NCBI RefSeq assembly: GCF_002251245.1
Contig: NZ_NPJG01000124.1
Location: 1-64,000, forward strand
Length of the DNA: 64,000 nt
From: Prevotella sp. P5-92
GTDB taxonomy: Bacteria; Bacteroidota; Bacteroidia; Bacteroidales; Bacteroidaceae
Reading direction: 5' to 3'
The notes beneath the pieces are model-generated. The model was not told where the DNA came from. It did not search any database and was given only the letters and a program-made list of their open reading frames with translations. The translations under genes were made by a program, and so were the position numbers. This document shows positions 33,702 to 43,222 of the stretch, piece after piece (position 1 is the stretch's first letter; every line of letters starts with the position of its first letter).

Positions 33702-35771
33702 ATGTACAACAACAATTCAAACAAGAAGCAGGGCGCTATCGTGTTCAAGCATTTTGGACGCAAAGGCTACTCGCTGTTTGCTTGTCTTGGACGTGAGGTA
33801 CTGGTGGGTGTGCTCAGCGTTGCCACGCTGCAACACGCCAGTGCCGGAAGCGTCAGCGTAAGACAAGTGACAGCAGACACCATTGCCACCAAGACCGACC
33901 GCGAGATGACGCTCGACGAGGTGACCATTAGCGGTTCTAAGGCACCTCTGACACGCGCCCAGGCTGCGAGAATGGTAACTGTACTGGAACGAGCCGATAT
34001 ACAGGCGGCGCCAGTGCAAAGTGTTAACGATTTGCTGAAATATGCCGCAAGCGTGGATGTCAGGCAGCGTGGACCTATTGGAGCGCAGACTGACGTGAGC
34101 ATCAGAGGCGGCAACAGCGAGCAAATCACTATCTTGCTCAACGGCATCAACATCTGCGACCCGCAGACAGGACACAACGTGTTTGATTTCCCAGTTGACA
34201 TCAGCGAAATCGAACGTATTGAAGTGCTCGAAGGACCAGCAGGCAGGGTCTATGGAACATCGTCGCTGCTTGGTGCCATCAACATCATCACATCGCCACG
34301 TAAGGAGACAAGCGCCTCGGCTCATGTAGAAGGCGGCAGCTATGGCTATCTCTCTGCTGGAGCCTGGGGAAACATCGCCCATGACAAGTGGAGCAACCAG
34401 GTGTCGGGCAGCTATACGCGCTCTGACGGTTTTACCCGCAACAGTGCAGGCGGCCTTAACGGCGACTACAGCGGCGGGAAGGCGTTCTACCAAGGCTCGT
34501 ATGACGATGATGACGTCAGGGTAAACTGGCATGCTGGCATCTCTACAAAAGACTATGGCTCGAACACTTTCTACGGAGCCAAATGGGACGACCAGTTTGA
34601 GCATACCCTCAAGACATTCACTGCCATACAGGCGGAGACGAAAAAAGGCAAGATACACCTCAAGCCTTCGATCTACTGGAATCACTCCAACGACCGCTTT
34701 GAGCTCTATCGCGACGACGAACAGAAGGTGCCATTCAACTATCACAGGACAGACATCTTCGGAGTGAACCTAAACTCATATTTTGACTGGACATTAGGAC
34801 GCACCGCCGTGAGTGCTGAGCTGAGAAACGAGGACTATGTAAGTTCGAAACTCGGCGAGCCTCTCAACAATCCGAAACCAATACACGGCACCAACCGCAC
34901 CTACGCCTATGGCATCAACCGCACTAATGTGAGTTTTGTGCTGGAACACAATATCCTGCTCGAACGTTTTACGCTGTCAGCCGGATTGGTGGCCACGAAA
35001 AACTCGTGGAGCGACATGGCAATGAAGGTTTATCCTGGCGTGGATGCCAGTTATCGTATAGGCGACGACGTGAAGTTGTTTGCCTCATACAACACCTCGC
35101 TGCGCATGCCTTCATACACTGAACTTTACTACTCTATCGGAGGACATGTGGCAGACAAGAACCTGAAGCCAGAAGAGGTGAATGCCATCGAGGGCGGCGT
35201 GAAATATGCCGCACACGGCATTGCCGCACAGGCGAGCGTGTATCGCAACAACTGGAAGAACATGATTGACTGGATACGCCACACAAGCGACGGACCTGAC
35301 GCTCCATGGGAATCAGTCAACTTCACTGAGGTAAAGGCGACGGGATGGGAAGCACAGCTGTCAATGGACTTCAAACAGCTGCTACCAGGACAGACTGTCT
35401 TGAAACACATTAATGTCTCTTACAACTATCTGTTCCAGAGCAAGGACATTGACAACGACATACAGAGCAAATACTCTTTGGAGTATCTACGTCACAAGTT
35501 TGTGTCAAACCTCCAACTCAATATCATCGACCGTCTCGCCCTCGGCATCAACTTCCGCTGGCAAGAACGTCGCGGCACTTATACCGACTACGATGGTGAA
35601 GTAAAGAACTACAGTCCCTACTCTATCGTTGACGCGAGACTATGCTGGTCGGCTCCACGATACAACATCTATGTAGAAGTGAACAATCTCTTCGACACAG
35701 AATACATAGACTATGGCTGCGTGCCTCAGCCTGGGACATGGCTCATAGGAGGCGTCTCAATAGATATATAG
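33702..35771 (+). CDS. BtuB-like TonB-dependent receptor
   Basis: A 689-residue outer-membrane receptor, starting at 33702. The N-terminus MYNNNSNKKQGAIVFKHF precedes a hydrophobic segment, giving an unusually long signal region. After LDEVTISGSKAP the plug domain shows DVRQRGPIGAQTDVSIRGGN, ILLNGINICDPQTGHN and IERIEVLEGPAGRVYGTSS. The barrel ends with NLFDTEYIDYG and a terminal aromatic-poor strand. The overall form resembles vitamin B12 receptors, though no cobalamin riboswitch precedes it, so the ligand stays open. A stem-loop follows the stop. Confidence 0.85.
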   Translation: MYNNNSNKKQGAIVFKHFGRKGYSLFACLGREVLVGVLSVATLQHASAGSVSVRQVTADTIATKTDREMTLDEVTISGSKAPLTRAQAARMVTVLERADIQAAPVQSVNDLLKYAASVDVRQRGPIGAQTDVSIRGGNSEQITILLNGINICDPQTGHNVFDFPVDISEIERIEVLEGPAGRVYGTSSLLGAINIITSPRKETSASAHVEGGSYGYLSAGAWGNIAHDKWSNQVSGSYTRSDGFTRNSAGGLNGDYSGGKAFYQGSYDDDDVRVNWHAGISTKDYGSNTFYGAKWDDQFEHTLKTFTAIQAETKKGKIHLKPSIYWNHSNDRFELYRDDEQKVPFNYHRTDIFGVNLNSYFDWTLGRTAVSAELRNEDYVSSKLGEPLNNPKPIHGTNRTYAYGINRTNVSFVLEHNILLERFTLSAGLVATKNSWSDMAMKVYPGVDASYRIGDDVKLFASYNTSLRMPSYTELYYSIGGHVADKNLKPEEVNAIEGGVKYAAHGIAAQASVYRNNWKNMIDWIRHTSDGPDAPWESVNFTEVKATGWEAQLSMDFKQLLPGQTVLKHINVSYNYLFQSKDIDNDIQSKYSLEYLRHKFVSNLQLNIIDRLALGINFRWQERRGTYTDYDGEVKNYSPYSIVDARLCWSAPRYNIYVEVNNLFDTEYIDYGCVPQPGTWLIGGVSIDI

Positions 35772-35789
35772 AAAAAATGTATGAAGAAT

Positions 35790-35813
35790 GTGGAGTGAGG
35801 ATTCTCACTCCAC
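35790..35813 (+). terminator. Stem-loop after the BtuB-like receptor gene
   Basis: A perfect 10-bp stem (GTGGAGTGAG with CTCACTCCAC) has a 4-base loop, 19 bases after the stop. The following bases (GCTCTTCACACCTTCTT) are pyrimidine-rich without a long T run. Confidence 0.6.
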
Positions 35814-35909
35814 GCTCTTCACACCTTCTTCTGATTTATAAAACGAAGTAATAAAACCTTCTTATTTCTTATTCTACGAAGTTAAAAAGCCTTCTTCTGC
35901 TGTTTTATA

Positions 35910-38900
35910 CTACGACGGGGAAACTCCATTATCTCCCTTATACTGCGACGGGATGACACCATATTTCTCTCTGAAATACTTCGAGAAATAGCGAGGATTG
36001 TTGAATCCCACCTTGTAACTTATCTCGCTCACTGAGAGCTGGCTCTTGAGAATGAGCTGTTCGGCGTGACGGAGACGAATGTCACGAATGAACTCTGACG
36101 GCGTCATGCCAGTGATGGCCGTAAGACGCTTGTATAGATGCACACGCGACATGTTCATTGCTTCGCTCATGGTCTCGACGGTGATGTCGCCATTAGAGAG
36201 ATTGTCTTCCACATATTTTGTTGCAGCATCCACCAGTTTCTGGTCGAGACTTACTATCTGCACATCTGTTATTGTAGGAGTGATGAGAAGTTTCTCTTGC
36301 CGCACCACAGGTGTAGCTTTCTGACTTTCAGCAGGTTTCATTTCACTTATCTGCGTCATAAGAGTCTCTACACTGTCAAACACCTGTTGTTGCTGCTCGT
36401 AACGGCGCTCGTCGTTTTCGCCGCTCATCAGCGTGTCGAGCTTGGTGAAGATATTGTCGAACGACAGTCGCAGTTCGTCGCTGATATTGTCGTATGCCGT
36501 CTTTGCCTCGCGGCGTTTACGCATCTCCTCTTCCTTTTCCATCTTCAGTTTCTCGAGTCGGAGTTTCTTTGTCTCGCGATGATGCCACATACGTACCAGC
36601 ATAGCCACGACGATGGCGTAGATGATATAAGCCCACCATGTGGCCCAGAACGGTGGTCGCACCACAATCTCAAGTCGGCTCTCATCGACGCCCATCTGAT
36701 TGCGGTCGTCGAGGAGTTTTACGACGAGTGTGTATTTGCCCGAAGAGAGACCTGTGAACGAGATGTTCGGGTTGCCAGCCTCAGTCTTCATCCACTTGTC
36801 GCTGAATCCATCGAGTCGATATACATATTGCGAACGGTTTTTTATCAGTCCTTGGTCTGATGCCATCTGGATGGTGAACTGATTCTCGTTGTGTTTTAGT
36901 TCCACCCGTCGGCTTTCGTTGATAGCTTCTGGCAGTATGACATGTCCGTCGTATTTCTTTCCCACCTCAATCTGTTGTCCGTAGAGCAGGAAGCCGCTGA
37001 ACACGGGATATCCCACAATTTTCTGACTGCCAAGGCGTTCTGGGTCGATAATATCGAGACCGTTACTGCCTCCGACGAGGACATGTCGGTCGCTGGTAAG
37101 GCAGACCGAGCGTTGGTTGTACGGGCCAGGCTGGAGTCCGTCTCTGTTGTTATAGTTGCGGATATCGTACTTCCACTCTCCATTCGAAATGGTGAGCTGT
37201 ATGTAAGATATGCCATATTCTGTTACAACCCAAATGTTATGGCGTGAGTCTTCGATGACCGAGCAGACGTTATTTCCGGAGAGTCCGCTTTCCTGATCGA
37301 GCAGTGTCACCACGCCCGTAGTATTGTCAAGCACATTCACGCCTGCCGACGAGCAATACCACACCAGTCCGCGCGAGTCCATCAGCACTTGTGTACAAGC
37401 TGAGGCGACAACCGACGAGCGTGTGGCATCCTGGTCGAGTTTCATGTTTACCACCTTACGTTTCTTAGGGTCGATGAGCGAATAGTTGTTTGATGTTCCG
37501 ACAACGATCCATCCTTCAGGTGTTATCTGCATCGACGAGACGTAGTTGCTCGAGAGATGTGAGTTTGTCTGGTTATATGTCGAGATTTTCCCATCCTTTT
37601 CAATACATTGCACGCCGCCGCCAAGTGTTCCTATCCAAATATTCTTGTCGGCCGACTCTACGACAGCCCACACATTGTCGTCTGAGAGTGTACCCTTGCG
37701 CATGGCTGTGAACTTCCCATTGGCATATTGGATGAGTCCGCCGCCAAAGGTGCCGAACCAAAGTGTGCCGTCGCTGGCACAACGGCTCGTGACGATGATG
37801 TCTGACGAGAGTCCGTGGGACGCCATGGTAAAAGACTGACGTTCGCCTGTCACGGGGTTGTATCTAATGATTCCGTTGTCGTTGGTTCCGAGCCAGTAGT
37901 TGCCTTCCTTGTCTTCGGTCACGGTGTTGATGCTGCCCAAGGCCACGTTTTTCACGTTGTCTTTGTTGAGCACCACCTGGTTGACGCCTCCGGTATATGT
38001 GCCTATCCACATCTGGTTGTCGAGCGAGCGATAGAGTCTAAGGAGATTATGGTCAGACACGCTCGACTCGTTTGCCTTGTCGTGGTTGTAGTTGTACAGT
38101 TCACGTTTCGCATAGTCGATGATAAACAGGCCCGAGTGGTCGGTGGCTACCCACATCCTGCCGAGATTGTCTTCCTGAACGTCGCCTATGATTACGTCTG
38201 AAGACATTCCGCCGATGCCGAGACAACGCAGATAGTCAGTCAGAGAGTCGAACCATCGCTTATACCGATGGTCGTAAACATAGCACCTGCCTTCGCTTGT
38301 CACCCAGTAGTTTCCTTTCCGGTCCACATAGATGCGTCTGGATACAGCTTCATGAGGCTGTACCTTTTTTATGTGCTTCGACACCCACGACACGCGCTTC
38401 TCCTCTCCTATGAGCGACATGAGCACGCCGCAATTGGTCATCACGAGTGTGCTGCGCCCGTAAGAGGCTATTGAGGTGACGGTCTGTTTTCCCTTTACGC
38501 CGAAAGCATTGTTTATCACATCAAAACGCGCCTTTGTCCCAGTGCGTGGGTTATAGTAGTAGAGATCGCCTTCCCATGGTTTCATCCAGTAGTTCTTGTC
38601 GCGGTCAATAAACACCTTCTCTACATTATTTGTCATTCCCACCTTCTTACACCAAGGCGAGAGGTCGTGTATGAAACGCTCCTTCTTCGGGTCATAGACG
38701 CAGTATTTTGTTTCCTGCTGCACCCATAGATATCCGTCGATATCCTCATAGACATTGTCAACATGGTCGTTGAGGAGCGAGACGGTGTCTTTCGTGCTGG
38801 AGTGGAAGACGCGGAACCTATATCCGTCATAGCGGCTGAGTCCGTATTTCGTTCCTAACCACACGAAACCCTTGGAGTCTTTCAGGATGCAGTTGACCTG

Positions 38901-39032
38901 AGAGTTTGAAAGTCCGTCGCGCGTGTCGAGGCGCTGGAACTTTATCTGTGGCGTTTCTGCCACGGCCGTTAGCGCCATCATTATCAAGGCTACAAGCGCT
39001 ACGGTCAATCGTGTAATTTTCCAATATTTCAT
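35910..39032 (-). CDS. HTCS-like propeller/AraC regulator lacking kinase and receiver domains
   Basis: A 1040-residue membrane regulator with a signal peptide (about 1-25), two periplasmic seven-bladed propellers of the two-component-regulator type (about 30-720, repeated WLGT and WIGT blades), a Y_Y_Y domain (about 727-800), one membrane helix (FWATWWAYIIYAIVVAMLV), a coiled linker and a C-terminal AraC-type DNA-binding domain (about 929-1033, KVGFNNPRYFSKYFREKYG). Classical hybrid two-component systems have about 1300-1400 residues, with histidine kinase, ATPase and receiver modules before the AraC domain. Here those modules are missing. The linker still contains ISDELRLSFDNI (850-861), which resembles the kinase box ISHELRTPLTLI with the phosphorylated His changed to Asp852. 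It lies 54 bases after the LacI gene and is probably co-transcribed with it. Confidence 0.82.
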   Translation of the reverse strand: MKYWKITRLTVALVALIMMALTAVAETPQIKFQRLDTRDGLSNSQVNCILKDSKGFVWLGTKYGLSRYDGYRFRVFHSSTKDTVSLLNDHVDNVYEDIDGYLWVQQETKYCVYDPKKERFIHDLSPWCKKVGMTNNVEKVFIDRDKNYWMKPWEGDLYYYNPRTGTKARFDVINNAFGVKGKQTVTSIASYGRSTLVMTNCGVLMSLIGEEKRVSWVSKHIKKVQPHEAVSRRIYVDRKGNYWVTSEGRCYVYDHRYKRWFDSLTDYLRCLGIGGMSSDVIIGDVQEDNLGRMWVATDHSGLFIIDYAKRELYNYNHDKANESSVSDHNLLRLYRSLDNQMWIGTYTGGVNQVVLNKDNVKNVALGSINTVTEDKEGNYWLGTNDNGIIRYNPVTGERQSFTMASHGLSSDIIVTSRCASDGTLWFGTFGGGLIQYANGKFTAMRKGTLSDDNVWAVVESADKNIWIGTLGGGVQCIEKDGKISTYNQTNSHLSSNYVSSMQITPEGWIVVGTSNNYSLIDPKKRKVVNMKLDQDATRSSVVASACTQVLMDSRGLVWYCSSAGVNVLDNTTGVVTLLDQESGLSGNNVCSVIEDSRHNIWVVTEYGISYIQLTISNGEWKYDIRNYNNRDGLQPGPYNQRSVCLTSDRHVLVGGSNGLDIIDPERLGSQKIVGYPVFSGFLLYGQQIEVGKKYDGHVILPEAINESRRVELKHNENQFTIQMASDQGLIKNRSQYVYRLDGFSDKWMKTEAGNPNISFTGLSSGKYTLVVKLLDDRNQMGVDESRLEIVVRPPFWATWWAYIIYAIVVAMLVRMWHHRETKKLRLEKLKMEKEEEMRKRREAKTAYDNISDELRLSFDNIFTKLDTLMSGENDERRYEQQQQVFDSVETLMTQISEMKPAESQKATPVVRQEKLLITPTITDVQIVSLDQKLVDAATKYVEDNLSNGDITVETMSEAMNMSRVHLYKRLTAITGMTPSEFIRDIRLRHAEQLILKSQLSVSEISYKVGFNNPRYFSKYFREKYGVIPSQYKGDNGVSPS

Positions 39033-39086
39033 CTTTTGCGAAATAAGTAGGTTTGTCTGTTCTATATATATAATAAGGTGTAGGTT

Positions 39087-40115
39087 TTATCTTTGCTTTG
39101 CCGACGTGTCTCTGATGACGAGTTTCTGCGGCACGATCACCTTTCTCACCTTAGTGTCGCCGTTGATGGCTTTCATCAGTAGCCGACACGCCTCGTGTCC
39201 CATTGTCTGCGACTGGTCGGCGATGACCGACATGCGCGGTGTGACGTATTCGGTATGCAGGTCGTCTGAGAATCCTATTAGCGCCACGTCGTCGGGAATG
39301 TGCATCTTCATCTGCCTGATGGCCGAGTAGGCGGCGAATGTGACGATGTCGTTGAAAGCGAGGATGGCATCTGGCCGATTCTCCTTTGACAGCAGTTTCA
39401 TTGTGTTGTCGAAGGCGGTATGATAGTCTATCTTGTCACACACCACCACTTCGCGATCGATGGGTATGCGATGTTCTCTCAGGGCTTCGAGATATCCGTG
39501 TTTACGGCGTTTCACCATGTCGAGATGGTTTGGTCCGCCGATAAAGGCGATGTGGCGGCTTCCCGTCTCGATAAGATGTTCGGTAGCCATCTGCGCCGCC
39601 TCGTCGCCGTTGGCCGTTACGGTAGAGAACTTGTCAGACATGCACGTGCGTCCGAAGAAGACGAGAGGAATGCCCATATCGGCGATTTCCTCGAAGTGGG
39701 AATAGTCGGTAGTGTTCTGAGCAAGGCATGCGATGATGCCCTCCACGTGCATATCTATGAAATTGTCCACGACCTTCGCCTCTTTCACGAAGTCCTCGTG
39801 ACTGTTGGCACTGATGACCGAATATCCGGCTTTCGAAGCCTCTTCTTCTATTCCGTCAAGTACGGCGGAGTAGAAATGTGTCACCAGATTAGGTACCACC
39901 ACCCCGATTATTTTCGGCGCCTCGCGTCTCAGGCTGCGGGCAAAGGGATTAGGGCGGTAGTTGAGTTCCTTGGCAAGTGCTTTCACACGCTGCTGCATGT
40001 CAAGTCCTATCTCCGGGCTGTTGCGCAACGCACGGCTAACGGTGGCTATGCTGACACCAAGCTGCTTTGCCAAATCTTTCAGTGATGTTCTATGTTTTCC
40101 GTTATTCATTGTCAC
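39087..40115 (-). CDS. LacI-family transcription regulator
   Basis: A 342-residue LacI/GalR repressor with the HTH at about residues 10-32 (SLKDLAKQLGVSIATVSRAL), the hinge helix (NPFARSLR) and a periplasmic-binding-protein-like sensor domain (IIGVVVPNLVTHFYSAVLDG onward). The ligand is probably a sugar. The HTCS-like gene follows on the same strand, and a LacI-type palindrome overlaps the promoter, so autoregulation is likely. The nearest carbohydrate genes are GH3 and GH36 a few kilobases away. No direct link is visible. Confidence 0.9.
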   Translation of the reverse strand: MTMNNGKHRTSLKDLAKQLGVSIATVSRALRNSPEIGLDMQQRVKALAKELNYRPNPFARSLRREAPKIIGVVVPNLVTHFYSAVLDGIEEEASKAGYSVISANSHEDFVKEAKVVDNFIDMHVEGIIACLAQNTTDYSHFEEIADMGIPLVFFGRTCMSDKFSTVTANGDEAAQMATEHLIETGSRHIAFIGGPNHLDMVKRRKHGYLEALREHRIPIDREVVVCDKIDYHTAFDNTMKLLSKENRPDAILAFNDIVTFAAYSAIRQMKMHIPDDVALIGFSDDLHTEYVTPRMSVIADQSQTMGHEACRLLMKAINGDTKVRKVIVPQKLVIRDTSAKQR

Positions 40116-40156
40116 TTTAGGAGTCTTTTATTTCTTAGGTTTTGCCTTTCAGAGTG

Positions 40157-40187
40157 CAAATATACATGTTATTTTTTAAAATCGCAA
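40157..40187 (-). promoter_or_regulatory. Promoter of the LacI gene
   Basis: The -7 box TATATTTG (40157-40164) is followed by CACTC. The -33 position is TTGC (40184-40187), inside the palindrome described at 40183-40196. Confidence 0.5.
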
Positions 40188-40196
40188 GCGTTTACG
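40183..40196. promoter_or_regulatory. Candidate LacI-type operator
   Basis: On the minus strand CGTAAACGCTTGCG is an imperfect palindrome (CGTAAAC against CGCAAGC, five of seven positions equal) with a central AC-GC step, like LacI-family operators. It overlaps the -33 region of the LacI gene. Confidence 0.4.
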
Positions 40197-40239
40197 TAAT
40201 TTTTTTAGTCAAAAACTTGATGATTAACAAAAAAAACCT

Positions 40240-40247
40240 TATCTTTG
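40240..40247 (+). promoter_or_regulatory. Promoter -7 box upstream of the panE-like gene
   Basis: TATCTTTG followed by CAGC on the plus strand, divergent from the LacI promoter. A weak TTGA lies at 40217-40220. The predicted transcript first meets a terminator at 40314-40338. Confidence 0.5.
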
Positions 40248-40252
40248 CAGCA

Positions 40253-40338
40253 GAATTTGCAATGAGTAATGAATAGTTGATAATAAGTTAGTTAGAAAAC
40301 GTAAGAAAAGGAAGGGCTGTCGGGAGACAGCTCTTTTT
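40253..40338 (+). ncRNA. Candidate short leader or small RNA ahead of the panE-like gene
   Basis: A promoter at 40240-40247 and an intrinsic terminator at 40314-40338 enclose about 85 bases with no open frame of note. The terminator stem is GGGCTGTC (40314-40321) with GACAGCTC (40326-40333), followed by TTTTT. The product may be an independent small RNA or an attenuated leader of the panE-like gene, whose start is 60 bases further on. I recognise no known RNA family. Confidence 0.4.
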
Positions 40339-40398
40339 CATTTCGAAACCTAATTAACATATCATTTTTTTGAAGTTAAAAAAAACATCATAACATAT

Positions 40399-41328
40399 AT
40401 GACATACGCAATCATCGGCACCGGCGCCATCGGCGGTTACTATTGTGCAAAAATAAACAAAGCAGGATTCGAGGGTCATTTCCTCCTGCATTCAGACTAC
40501 GAATACGTGGCTGACAACGGACTTACCGTTGACTCTTGCGACGGGGCTTTCCGCCTCGCCGCACCTGCTATATATGACGATACAAGAAAGATGCCGCAGT
40601 GCGACGTGGTGATAGTGGCGCTGAAAACCACCAACAACCAGCTGCTGCCAACGCTGCTCACACCGCTGCTAAAACCCGACACCATCGTGCTGCTGATACA
40701 AAACGGCATCGGCGTAGAGGCTGAGGCAGAGAAGATGATGCCGGACATACAGCTCGCTGCCGGACTCGCCTTCATCTGCTCGGCAAAGGTCGGACCAGGA
40801 CACATCAACCACCAGTTCTACGGCAACATCAACATCGGTAACTACAACTGCAGCGACACCGACAAGTATAACCGCCTGATTGACGACTTCCGAAAGGCGG
40901 GAATAGGTGCCTCCGACGTGGACTATTATGAGGCAAGATGGAAGAAGGCCGTATGGAACATGCCTTTCAACGGCATGACCGTGGCTCTCAACACTACCAC
41001 CAACCGGCTCCTCGACAACTCTTCCACCAGACAGCTCATCTACGACCAGATGCTCGAGGTGATAGGAGCTGCCAACGCCCTCGGCATAAAAAACATCGAC
41101 AGCAGCTTTGCCGACAAGATGATACACAACACGGTGAAGATGCCGCCCTATTCGCCAAGCATGAAACTCGACTTCGACAACAATCGACCCATGGAGATTG
41201 AATATCTCTATACACGACCCTTGGCCGAGGCAAAGGCTGCCGGATTTAGAATGCTGAAGTTGGAAATGCTGGAACAACAGCTGCGTTTTATAGAAAAAGA
41301 ACTGAAAATAAAAGTACAACATGATTGA
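40399..41328 (+). CDS. PanE/ApbA-type ketopantoate reductase-like protein
   Basis: A 309-residue NADPH-dependent reductase of the 2-dehydropantoate 2-reductase family, which makes pantoate for coenzyme A. The N-terminal nucleotide-binding motif is GTGAIGGYY (8-16). The C-terminal helical domain contains RWKKAVWN (180-187), with the catalytic Lys and Asn. Several PanE-like paralogues exist in bacteria, so the substrate may differ. The last 8 bases overlap the start of ruvA, indicating co-transcription. Confidence 0.82.
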   Translation: MTYAIIGTGAIGGYYCAKINKAGFEGHFLLHSDYEYVADNGLTVDSCDGAFRLAAPAIYDDTRKMPQCDVVIVALKTTNNQLLPTLLTPLLKPDTIVLLIQNGIGVEAEAEKMMPDIQLAAGLAFICSAKVGPGHINHQFYGNINIGNYNCSDTDKYNRLIDDFRKAGIGASDVDYYEARWKKAVWNMPFNGMTVALNTTTNRLLDNSSTRQLIYDQMLEVIGAANALGIKNIDSSFADKMIHNTVKMPPYSPSMKLDFDNNRPMEIEYLYTRPLAEAKAAGFRMLKLEMLEQQLRFIEKELKIKVQHD

Positions 41329-41923
41329 TTATATAAAAGGTGAACTCACAGAACTCACACCCGCCATAGCCGTGGTTGAAGCGGCTGGCGTGGGGTACGC
41401 CATGAACATCTCGCTCAACACCTTCACAGCCATACAGGGAAAGAAAGAAGTGAAACTCTACGTCCACGAGGCAATACGCGAGGACGCTCACGTGCTCTTC
41501 GGATTTGCCGCAAAGAAGGAAAGGGAGATGTTCCTGCTGCTCATCACCGTCTCGGGCGTAGGACCTAACACGGCACGCATGGTGCTCTCGTCGATGAGTC
41601 CCGCCGAACTGTGTAACAGCATCTCAACGGGCAACGAACGCATGATAAAAACCATAAAAGGCATAGGACTGAAAACGGCACAACGCATCATCGTCGATCT
41701 GCGCGACAAGATAGTTACACTCGGCATCACACAGGAAATACCTGCCGGAGGCAGCATCGAACAGCCCGTAAACAACCAGGTGAAAGACGAGGCGGTGAGC
41801 GCACTCACCATGCTCGGCTTCTCGCCCGCCCCATCGCAAAAGGTGGTGGTGAAGATTCTGCAAGACAATCCCGCCATGCCGGTTGAACTGGTGGTGAAAA
41901 TGGCATTGAAGATGATAAAGTAA
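41321..41923 (+). CDS. ruvA: Holliday junction branch-migration protein RuvA
   Basis: A 200-residue RuvA, the DNA-junction-binding subunit that works with the RuvB helicase in recombination repair. An OB-fold N-terminal domain ([22 protein letters not shown]) is followed by two helix-hairpin-helix motifs ([14 protein letters not shown] and [16 protein letters not shown]) and a flexible linker. The C-terminal RuvB-contacting domain ([12 protein letters not shown]) is last. Length and order are standard. Its start overlaps the panE-like gene. Confidence 0.95.
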   Translation: MIDYIKGELTELTPAIAVVEAAGVGYAMNISLNTFTAIQGKKEVKLYVHEAIREDAHVLFGFAAKKEREMFLLLITVSGVGPNTARMVLSSMSPAELCNSISTGNERMIKTIKGIGLKTAQRIIVDLRDKIVTLGITQEIPAGGSIEQPVNNQVKDEAVSALTMLGFSPAPSQKVVVKILQDNPAMPVELVVKMALKMIK

Positions 41924-42046
41924 GAAAGGTAGTGATTTTACTTACAGATTATAGCCTTACGGCTCAAAACACCTATAAATTGTAATTTTTTGCCACTTTC
42001 CTTTATTTTTTTATGCCATTATGACACTTATTTCACAGAAAAAGTG

Positions 42047-42054
42047 TAATTTTG
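42047..42054 (+). promoter_or_regulatory. Promoter -7 box of ddh
   Basis: TAATTTTG followed by CAACC lies 45 bases before the ATG at 42099 and excludes the in-frame ATG at 42021. Confidence 0.5.
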
Positions 42055-42098
42055 CAACCGAAAACAAGAATAAACAGTCAAACATCAATAAAAAAGAA

Positions 42099-42998
42099 AT
42101 GAAAAAGATTAGAGCAGCCGTTGTGGGATACGGCAATATAGGACGCTATACCATACAGGCTCTCGAAGCGGCCAACGACTTCGAAATAGCTGGTATAGTA
42201 CGTCGTAACGGAGCGGAAAACAAGCCCGCAGAACTCGCACAGTATGACGTGGTAAAGAACATTCGCGAACTGAAAGACGTGGATGTGGCTATTCTCGCCG
42301 CACCGACGCGCTCTTGCCCCGACTTCGCAAAAGACATACTTCCTCTCGGCATCAACACCGTTGACAGTTTCGACATACACACCCGAATCCTCGAGTATCG
42401 CAACGAGCTGATGCCAATCAACAAGGAGACCAACACCGTGTCGGTAATAGCAGCCGGATGGGATCCAGGTTCTGATTCCGTAGTACGCACACTGATGCAG
42501 AGCCTCGCTCCTAAGGGCTTGAGCTACACCAACTTCGGTCCAGGTATGTCGATGGGACACTCGGTTTGCGTGAAGTCGAAAGAAGGCGTCAAGAACGCTC
42601 TCTCAATGACTATTCCTCTCGGCGAAGGCATTCACCGCCGCATGGTGTATGTGGAACTCGAAGAGGGATACAAGCTCGAAGACGTGACAAAGGCCATTAA
42701 GGCCGACCCGTATTTTGCCAACGATGAGACACACGTGTTCCAGGTGGCATCGGTTGACGACGTGCGCGACATGGGCCACGGCGTAAACCTCGTGCGCAAA
42801 GGCGTCAGCGGACAGACACAGAACCAGCGTCTGGAGTTTAACATGAGCATCAACAATCCCGCACTCACCGGACAGGTGCTGGTGAACGTGGCCCGTGCTT
42901 CCATGCGCCTGCAGCCAGGATGCTACACCATGATCGAAATACCTGTAATAGACATGCTTGAAGGCGATCGTGAGGAACTCATATCTCACCTCGTATAA
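42099..42998 (+). CDS. ddh: meso-Diaminopimelate D-dehydrogenase
   Basis: A 299-residue NADPH enzyme interconverting meso-diaminopimelate and tetrahydrodipicolinate with ammonia, on the lysine and peptidoglycan precursor pathway. The N-terminal Rossmann motif is AAVVGYGNIGRYTIQAL. The substrate-binding region contains AAGWDPGSDSVVRTL and GPGMSMGHSV, both typical of this enzyme. The start at 42099 was chosen from the promoter position and from family length. A strong terminator follows. Confidence 0.92.
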   Translation: MKKIRAAVVGYGNIGRYTIQALEAANDFEIAGIVRRNGAENKPAELAQYDVVKNIRELKDVDVAILAAPTRSCPDFAKDILPLGINTVDSFDIHTRILEYRNELMPINKETNTVSVIAAGWDPGSDSVVRTLMQSLAPKGLSYTNFGPGMSMGHSVCVKSKEGVKNALSMTIPLGEGIHRRMVYVELEEGYKLEDVTKAIKADPYFANDETHVFQVASVDDVRDMGHGVNLVRKGVSGQTQNQRLEFNMSINNPALTGQVLVNVARASMRLQPGCYTMIEIPVIDMLEGDREELISHLV

Positions 42999-43043
42999 TA
43001 TATACCACACACAAAAACGACATCATATAAACCACAACAAGAT

Positions 43044-43083
43044 GGGAAGTTAAAAGACACAACGTCTATTAACTTCCCTTTTT
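43044..43083 (+). terminator. Terminator of ddh
   Basis: GGGAAGTTAA (43044-43053) pairs with TTAACTTCCC (43069-43078), followed by five T, about 45 bases after the stop. Confidence 0.85.
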
Positions 43084-43149
43084 CGTATATTAACGACAAC
43101 AGGAGAATGAAAGCTCCATATTATTTTCTGCTATTTTCTTTCATATTAT

Positions 43150-43180
43150 TTTGCTGAAAGGAAAAAAAATGGTATCTTTG
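43150..43180 (+). promoter_or_regulatory. Promoter of the second GH3 gene
   Basis: The -33 box TTTG (43150-43153) and the -7 box TATCTTTG (43173-43180) are 19 bases apart. The leader is about 37 bases. Confidence 0.7.
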
Positions 43181-43222
43181 CACGAAAATACTATTTCGAT
43201 AACTTAAAAAACATATAGTCTG

